Shown piece by piece: positions 15,436 to 18,650 of a stretch of DNA of 18,650 bases. Numbering within the stretch: the stretch's first letter is position 1; the number at the start of each line of letters is the position of its first letter. A program made the translations under genes and the position numbers. Location: the NCBI GenBank assembly GCA_016303235.1, contig JAEDMB010000024.1, positions 1 through 18,650 on the forward strand, in the 5' to 3' direction. Source of the DNA: Oscillospiraceae bacterium. GTDB lineage: Bacteria; Bacillota; Clostridia; Oscillospirales; Ruminococcaceae. The notes below the pieces were generated by a model that saw nothing but the letters and a program-made list of their open reading frames with translations, did not search any database and was not told where the DNA came from.

Positions 15436-15877
15436 TCTTTTTTAGTCTCGAATTTATAAAGTCAAGCCCTTTCTGATGATATTCAAATACTCGACTGCGG
15501 GATTTTCCCATTGTTTCCCAAATGCCTTTTACATACTCGCCGGTCATTTTGTCATAATATCCGTCCCAGCTCTGATATAACAAATATCTTTTTTCGAGTA
15601 CTTCTCTTTGGTCATAATCAGGAACAAGAGATATTATGTTTTCAATCTCGATACGCTTGTTGACAAGTTCATCAATAATTTCATCTGCTTTGCGTTCATA
15701 GTCTGCAACTTTTTCGATAGCCTTAGCAATGCCGTCAGCATTACTACTATGACCGGTATTTTCGTAGTTCTGACCTCTGCCGTAAAGGCTTTTTCTCATT
15801 GCATCAGCCTTTTGTATAATCATATTCGCTTCACGGTCCAGCTTGTAAGCCTGACTAAGATATTCCTTTGCTGTCAT
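15422..15877 (-). CDS. DUF1492-like late transcription regulator
   Basis: This 151-residue protein resembles DUF1492/ArpU-type sigma-factor-like regulators that switch on late genes. MTAKEYLSQAYKLDREANMI, the following coiled region, and DELVNKRIEIENIISLV (69-85) with REVLEKRYLL (91-100) are typical. The C-terminal helix-turn-helix is recognisable as WETMGKSRSRVFEYHQKGLD (120-139). Between the usual 'Y-x-x-W' (W104) and the helix-turn-helix lie about ten extra residues (GYYDKMTGEY), which is unusual. The ATG at 15877 has GGAGGAG upstream and overlaps the preceding small gene by 23 nt. As the last gene before the terminase promoter region, it is in the right place to control it. Confidence 0.72.
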   Translation of the reverse strand: MTAKEYLSQAYKLDREANMIIQKADAMRKSLYGRGQNYENTGHSSNADGIAKAIEKVADYERKADEIIDELVNKRIEIENIISLVPDYDQREVLEKRYLLYQSWDGYYDKMTGEYVKGIWETMGKSRSRVFEYHQKGLDFINSRLKKIEKD

Positions 15878-16034
15878 TAAATTTCTCCTCCGGTATATAC
15901 ATTTTCGCCCTGATTTTCGATACTTTCAGCATTTTTCCCGTAGTTTTCATTCTTTGAAAGCTTGTGCATATGTAGTTTCTGTCGCTCTCAATGCATTTTT
16001 TGAAGTGCTTGCAGTCCTGACAGGTTAAAATCAT
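15855..16034 (-). CDS. Small cysteine-rich phage protein
   Basis: This 59-residue protein has cysteines at 5, 8, 14 and 23 (MILTCQDCKHFKKCIES, then YICTSF), which could hold one zinc ion; the rest is basic. The start ATG at 16034 lies 1 nt after the stop of the preceding zinc-ribbon gene, with GGTGATT upstream, suggesting coupling. The open frame extends further upstream to 16211 but that part overlaps the zinc-ribbon gene. It overlaps the start of the DUF1492-like gene by 23 nt. No specific function can be assigned. Confidence 0.6.
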   Translation of the reverse strand: MILTCQDCKHFKKCIESDRNYICTSFQRMKTTGKMLKVSKIRAKMYIPEEKFNDSKGIS

Positions 16035-16035
16035 T

Positions 16036-16413
16036 TCAATCACCGTCCATTTTCGCACCGCAAGACGGGCAAAAAGAAAATTTTTCATCTCTGGGAATTT
16101 CACAGTTTGAGCATCTAAATATTTCATTGATATATCCATCTTCATCACGATATTTTCTGACAAGCACCCATTTAGCGTGAATAACAGGCTGAAATTCTGC
16201 AAGAGTTTCACTTTTCAGGAGCTTTTCAGCCTCAACTTTGTACTGCCATTCACAGCAACCACAAGGATAGTTATGCAGATAGTTATGCGGACAATTTTCG
16301 CACTGAGTTTCATCGCACGTTTTTGTCACATTTTCAAAATCCTCGATAGCAAGTTTAAGGAGTCTTTTAAGCTCTCTGTTTTCGCCTGCAAGTTCCTGAT
16401 AATCTCTTTCCAT
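16036..16413 (-). CDS. Zinc-ribbon phage protein
   Basis: This 125-residue protein is predicted to be cytoplasmic. An N-terminal short coiled coil (ERDYQELAGENRELKRLLKL) is followed by a cysteine cluster (C33, C38, C41, C51, C53, C54) and a C-terminal zinc ribbon with C101, C104, C115 and C118 (RCSNCE ... FCPSCGAKMDG). That C-terminal form is frequent in small phage proteins of gut Firmicutes, without known function. The start is the ATG at 16413, with AGGAG 7 nt upstream; an ATG at 16419 abuts the ribosome site. Could be a nucleic-acid-binding accessory factor. Confidence 0.65.
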   Translation of the reverse strand: MERDYQELAGENRELKRLLKLAIEDFENVTKTCDETQCENCPHNYLHNYPCGCCEWQYKVEAEKLLKSETLAEFQPVIHAKWVLVRKYRDEDGYINEIFRCSNCEIPRDEKFSFCPSCGAKMDGD

Positions 16414-16419
16414 AATCAT

Positions 16420-16523
16420 TCTCCTTTCATATTTGCGTTTAAAAGCCGTTTTAAGCCGTCCTGATTTTTGATATATAAGTTATATGCCGAATGTATCAGA
16501 ACGGCATTACAGCTTAATCTGAA
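16420..16523 (-). other. Intergenic gap with a hairpin and a short direct repeat
   Basis: This 104-bp gap after the RusA gene has no gene. ATGCCG (16484-16489) and CGGCAT (16502-16507) form a 6-bp stem with a 12-nt loop, without a U-tract, so it is more likely an mRNA end structure than a terminator. AAGCCGT occurs twice (16443-16449 and 16453-16459). No convincing promoter is seen. Confidence 0.4.
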
Positions 16524-16946
16524 TTAAATTACAGCTATATCCTCAATGGGATTATATTCAAGAAGTTCAACAACAACATAAGTTTTTCCGGTGTCGCTCC
16601 TTGCAACACGGTGAAAAGTCTGTTTAACATACTTCTGACCGTCATTTTTGATAATTTTGTATTTGCGGAGAGCGTCGATAATGAATTTCTGACCTGACTG
16701 GATATTATCGACATCTCTGTTTGCTTTTGATTCATACCAAGTGAAGCTGATGATACAGGGAGTATCATCGAAAACAGGCAGTTCATCACGTCTGCAAGCC
16801 TTGATGATATACATTCCAACAGCCTTTTCAACATTCTGTTTAAAGATATTGGCATTATATTTGTTTGCCCTGCACTTGTTTATGTATTCGTTGTAGGAGG
16901 GGATTTGTTCATCAATAATGAATTTTCCGTATTTTTTTGCGTTCAT
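16524..16946 (-). CDS. rusA: RusA-family Holliday junction resolvase
   Basis: This 140-residue nuclease resolves branched DNA, as phages need for packaging replicated DNA. The conserved core is RDVDNIQSGQKFIIDALRK, with D78, D80 and D91 as expected metal-binding acidic residues and K87 nearby; KNDGQKYV follows at 100-107. N-terminal GKFIIDEQIPSYNEYINKCR also fits (substrate region 'P-x-x-N-x-Y'). The start is the ATG at 16946, with GGAGG 8 nt upstream and a 4-base ATGA overlap with the preceding methylase-like gene. The open frame extends to 17000 but that part overlaps the upstream gene. Confidence 0.9.
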   Translation of the reverse strand: MNAKKYGKFIIDEQIPSYNEYINKCRANKYNANIFKQNVEKAVGMYIIKACRRDELPVFDDTPCIISFTWYESKANRDVDNIQSGQKFIIDALRKYKIIKNDGQKYVKQTFHRVARSDTGKTYVVVELLEYNPIEDIAVI

Positions 16947-17782
16947 TTGTCTATCCTCCTGAATCTCGAAAACTGCATAATATAAGCAGGTGTCTCCCAC
17001 TTATCCCACGTTTCAAGCGATAAGCCATCACGATGGTAAATTATAGCGGGTATTCCGGCAAGAGATAACTGCAAATAGCACATATGCACACAACGTGTGT
17101 CTATATCACCACATTCAACAAAAAGATTTCTTGTAATATTGAAATGATACTCGTTATATAGAACGTCTGCAAGTGCCAGTACCATTCCGCCTGAACCTAC
17201 TGTAGGCTCGTGCATCGTTATAATCTTGTCTGTCGTGATACATTCTTCAACCTGATTTTTGTCAACAGTCAATTTTGCACACGCTTTTGACAAATGATAC
17301 GGAGTAAAAAACTGCCCTGATTTGTCGTTGCTTGTTTCGGACATCATATACAGTTCTCCCAGGTAGTCATTAAAACCGACTTCAATCTGACTTGATAAAA
17401 GAACATAAAGCCTTGAAAAAATATCGCATATCAAAAATCTCATTTCTTTGTCATATTTTTTCATGATGTTCTTATACTTTTCTTCACGTCTGATGTAATT
17501 CCTTGAATCAATCTGATTTGAAACCGCAATAGCCGAGCATTCAAAAACATCTGAAAGAAATTCGTGAACTCCAACCTTATACGTTGCATTTTCAAAAAGT
17601 TTCAGTATATCCTTGACAGTCGGTATTTCGGTGTAAGGAGATTTCCTGAAATCTTCGTCAGGAACAAGTGCGGGGTTAAATTTTTTCGGATTTCCTGTGT
17701 CTTTTATTCCTGACTGATTTTCCGCAGGGTCAAATAATGATAACTGTACAGGATTTTCGGCTATACTGCTTTGAAGTGCCAT
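16943..17782 (-). CDS. N6-adenine methylase-like protein lacking catalytic motif
   Basis: This 279-residue protein has the SAM-binding half of a type I (HsdM-like) N6-DNA methylase. GQFFTP is at 156-161, a variant SAM motif I EPTVGSGGM at 192-200 (usual DPACGSGG), and CGDIDTRCVHMCYLQLSLAG at 224-243. The DGLSLETW region follows at 252-259 and the protein ends soon after TPAYIM. No (N/D)PP(Y/F) catalytic motif is present, so base flipping and methyl transfer are unlikely as such. Similar short phage proteins exist to my knowledge, so this may be a family trait rather than decay. The N-terminus has VQLSLFDPAE, which looks like the QLSLF beta-clamp motif. GGAGG lies 7 nt before the ATG. Confidence 0.78.
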   Translation of the reverse strand: MALQSSIAENPVQLSLFDPAENQSGIKDTGNPKKFNPALVPDEDFRKSPYTEIPTVKDILKLFENATYKVGVHEFLSDVFECSAIAVSNQIDSRNYIRREEKYKNIMKKYDKEMRFLICDIFSRLYVLLSSQIEVGFNDYLGELYMMSETSNDKSGQFFTPYHLSKACAKLTVDKNQVEECITTDKIITMHEPTVGSGGMVLALADVLYNEYHFNITRNLFVECGDIDTRCVHMCYLQLSLAGIPAIIYHRDGLSLETWDKWETPAYIMQFSRFRRIDK

Positions 17783-17797
17783 AAAATCGCCTCCTTT

Positions 17798-18103
17798 TCA
17801 GGACCCGCCGTGACGTTTAGGCTTTATACCTGAATATCTGTGAAGTGAATCGGGTTTAGAAATTATCCTGTTGTGAATCTGTTCGCTTGTAGGCATTACA
17901 AAACATTCAGATTTTCCGATAGAATCGCAAAGCATTTCCATAGCAATTCTTGCTTCTTCTTCGGTGTCATAGTGTTCAAGTTCGTAACGTCCGCCGTTTG
18001 CAAAGTTGACTCTTATAGAGCCATAATAAGAATTTGACATCAGAATTTCTGTAACGCTGTCAAAATTTACGATATGCGTTTTAGTTTTGTTAATGATAAT
18101 CAT
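17798..18103 (-). CDS. Small phage protein of unknown function
   Basis: This 101-residue protein starts MIIINKTKTHIVNFDSVTEI, an N-terminal beta strand pair seen in many small phage proteins that sense or bind little-known partners, followed by YYGSIRVNFANGGRYELEHY and the helix TEEEARIAMEMLCDSIGKSE. The C-terminus is basic. The start ATG at 18103 overlaps the stop of the preceding zinc-finger gene by four bases. No catalytic motif is visible and no function is proposed. Confidence 0.65.
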   Translation of the reverse strand: MIIINKTKTHIVNFDSVTEILMSNSYYGSIRVNFANGGRYELEHYDTEEEARIAMEMLCDSIGKSECFVMPTSEQIHNRIISKPDSLHRYSGIKPKRHGGS

Positions 18104-18399
18104 TTTTCTGCCCTCTCGTTCATTTTGTGTAATTTATTTTCTCTGTACAACAGTTTTGCTTTTTTGGAGCAAAATTCACAGCGTGTTTTTCCCGCAAGTG
18201 TTCTTTTGTCCTGTTCACCGCATTGATTACATCTGTGCTGTGCTTTCATTTTTTTGTGGTATTGCCTTTGTCTTTCAACACATTTATTGCAACAGGAATA
18301 CCCTGCAAGAGTTCTTTCGTCCTGAGTTCCGCACGATGCACACTTATAAAGTGATTTTCTTTTATCTCTTAAACATTTAGAGTATTCGGCAGTAGCCAA
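18100..18399 (-). CDS. Tandem zinc-finger phage protein
   Basis: This 99-residue, very basic protein has two near-identical zinc-finger modules: C20, C23, C37, C40 (CASCGTQDERTLAG ... CNKC) and C57, C60, C74, C77 (CNQCGEQDKRTLAG ... CEFC), separated by about 37 residues. Internal duplication of the CG-Q-D-RTLAG core is plain. Such proteins likely bind nucleic acid, possibly as a replication or transcription helper. The start is TTG at 18399, with AAGGAGG 9 nt upstream; no ATG is available. It lies between the helicase-loader gene and a small unknown gene in the early operon. Confidence 0.7.
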   Translation of the reverse strand: MATAEYSKCLRDKRKSLYKCASCGTQDERTLAGYSCCNKCVERQRQYHKKMKAQHRCNQCGEQDKRTLAGKTRCEFCSKKAKLLYRENKLHKMNERAEK

Positions 18400-18413
18400 A
18401 ATTTTTCGCCTCC

Positions 18414-18650
18414 TTATTTCAGTCGGAAATTTTTTTCACCGCCTGAAACGCTGATAGTAAATCTGCCGGATTTTTCAACGATTCTGCCAGCGATTGCATT
18501 ATCAAGGGAATTAAGCTGGTTAATGAGGAGTTCCGATGATATGATAGTTGATTTATCTGCGATATATCGGGCGTTGATGATTTCAAAGGCGAAATTGAGT
18601 TCAGTATTGATTTTTGATTTGTCAATAGATTTCATAAAATCGTCTATGTA
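18414..18650 (-). CDS. DnaC-like helicase loader (partial, N-terminus beyond window)
   Basis: Only the last 78 residues are in the window, and the frame stays open to the right edge. It begins with YIDDFMKS, which is the Walker B region of phage DnaC/IstB-type AAA+ proteins. It continues with NFAFEIINARYIADKSTIIS, then SSELL, NAIAGRIVEKSG (the sensor II/arginine region) and the end NFRLK, matching the ends of such proteins. A Met at 18635 is internal, not a start. The protein would load the replicative helicase on the phage origin. The ATP-binding P-loop lies outside the window. Confidence 0.85.
   Translation of the reverse strand, partial: YIDDFMKSIDKSKINTELNFAFEIINARYIADKSTIISSELLINQLNSLDNAIAGRIVEKSGRFTISVSGGEKNFRLK

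Noticed and set aside
16036..16211. Upstream extension of the small cysteine-rich gene to 16211
   Set aside because: That part overlaps the zinc-ribbon gene almost fully in another frame. The ATG at 16034, placed 1 nt after that gene's stop, is the simpler start.
1..18650. Search for CRISPR-like repeats, tRNA genes, insertion sequences, integrase, lysis genes or a diversity-generating retroelement
   Set aside because: None could be supported by reading both strands. The repeats in the tape measure and dockerin proteins are protein-level and divergent, not arrays.

Overview
The window is the middle of an integrated, or at least temperate-type, tailed-phage genome. It has siphovirus-like architecture with an HK97-fold capsid, and every gene supported here lies on the minus strand, so the phage reads from high to low coordinates. 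The AT-rich sequence, strong Firmicute-type Shine-Dalgarno sites and frequent GTG/TTG starts fit a low-GC Clostridia host. A secreted protein with a dockerin of the 'NASDAS...YYA' style points to a gut Ruminococcus or a related member of the Oscillospiraceae. The host call is inference from style, not from a database match.

Layout in transcription order. Early/middle genes (18650 to 15422): the C-terminal end of a DnaC-like helicase loader, a tandem zinc-finger protein, a small unknown protein, an N6-methylase-like protein without its catalytic motif, a RusA-type Holliday junction resolvase, two small cysteine-rich proteins, and a DUF1492-like late regulator. Control region (15435 to 15243): a candidate late promoter with a dyad over its -10, a nested stem-loop, and a GC-rich hairpin just before the small terminase. 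The packaging site could also lie here. Head genes (15242 to 9842): terminase small and large subunits, SPP1 gp6-like portal, Phage_min_cap2/MuF-like protein, GP20-like scaffold, major capsid protein. Connector and tail genes (9842 to 2623): head-tail connector, head closure, gp10-like protein, tail terminator, major tail protein, tail assembly chaperone with a likely programmed frameshift, and a 1502-residue tape measure protein. Distal tail (1408 to 1): a DUF6711-like protein and a baseplate/hub protein that runs off the left edge.

The departure from standard order lies between the tape measure and the distal tail genes (2603 to 1428). Here a self-contained transcription unit reads in the same direction as the late operon. 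It has a perfect-consensus sigma-A promoter (TTGACA, 17 bp, TATAAT) framed by a perfect 12-bp inverted repeat, a strong ribosome binding site, one gene, and an intrinsic terminator. The gene encodes a secreted protein with an N-terminal dockerin and three copies of a beta-type repeat. This is the layout of a phage 'moron' (cargo gene expressed from the prophage). A dockerin suggests the product could dock on host cohesins at the cell surface, which would be an unusual form of lysogenic conversion or superinfection control. That function is inferred; the promoter, repeat, dockerin loops and terminator are visible directly.

The structural genes are tightly coupled, often through TAATG or ATGA overlaps, so they look like one late operon probably switched on through the region upstream of the small terminase. 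No tRNA, CRISPR array, integrase, insertion sequence or lysis gene is visible.
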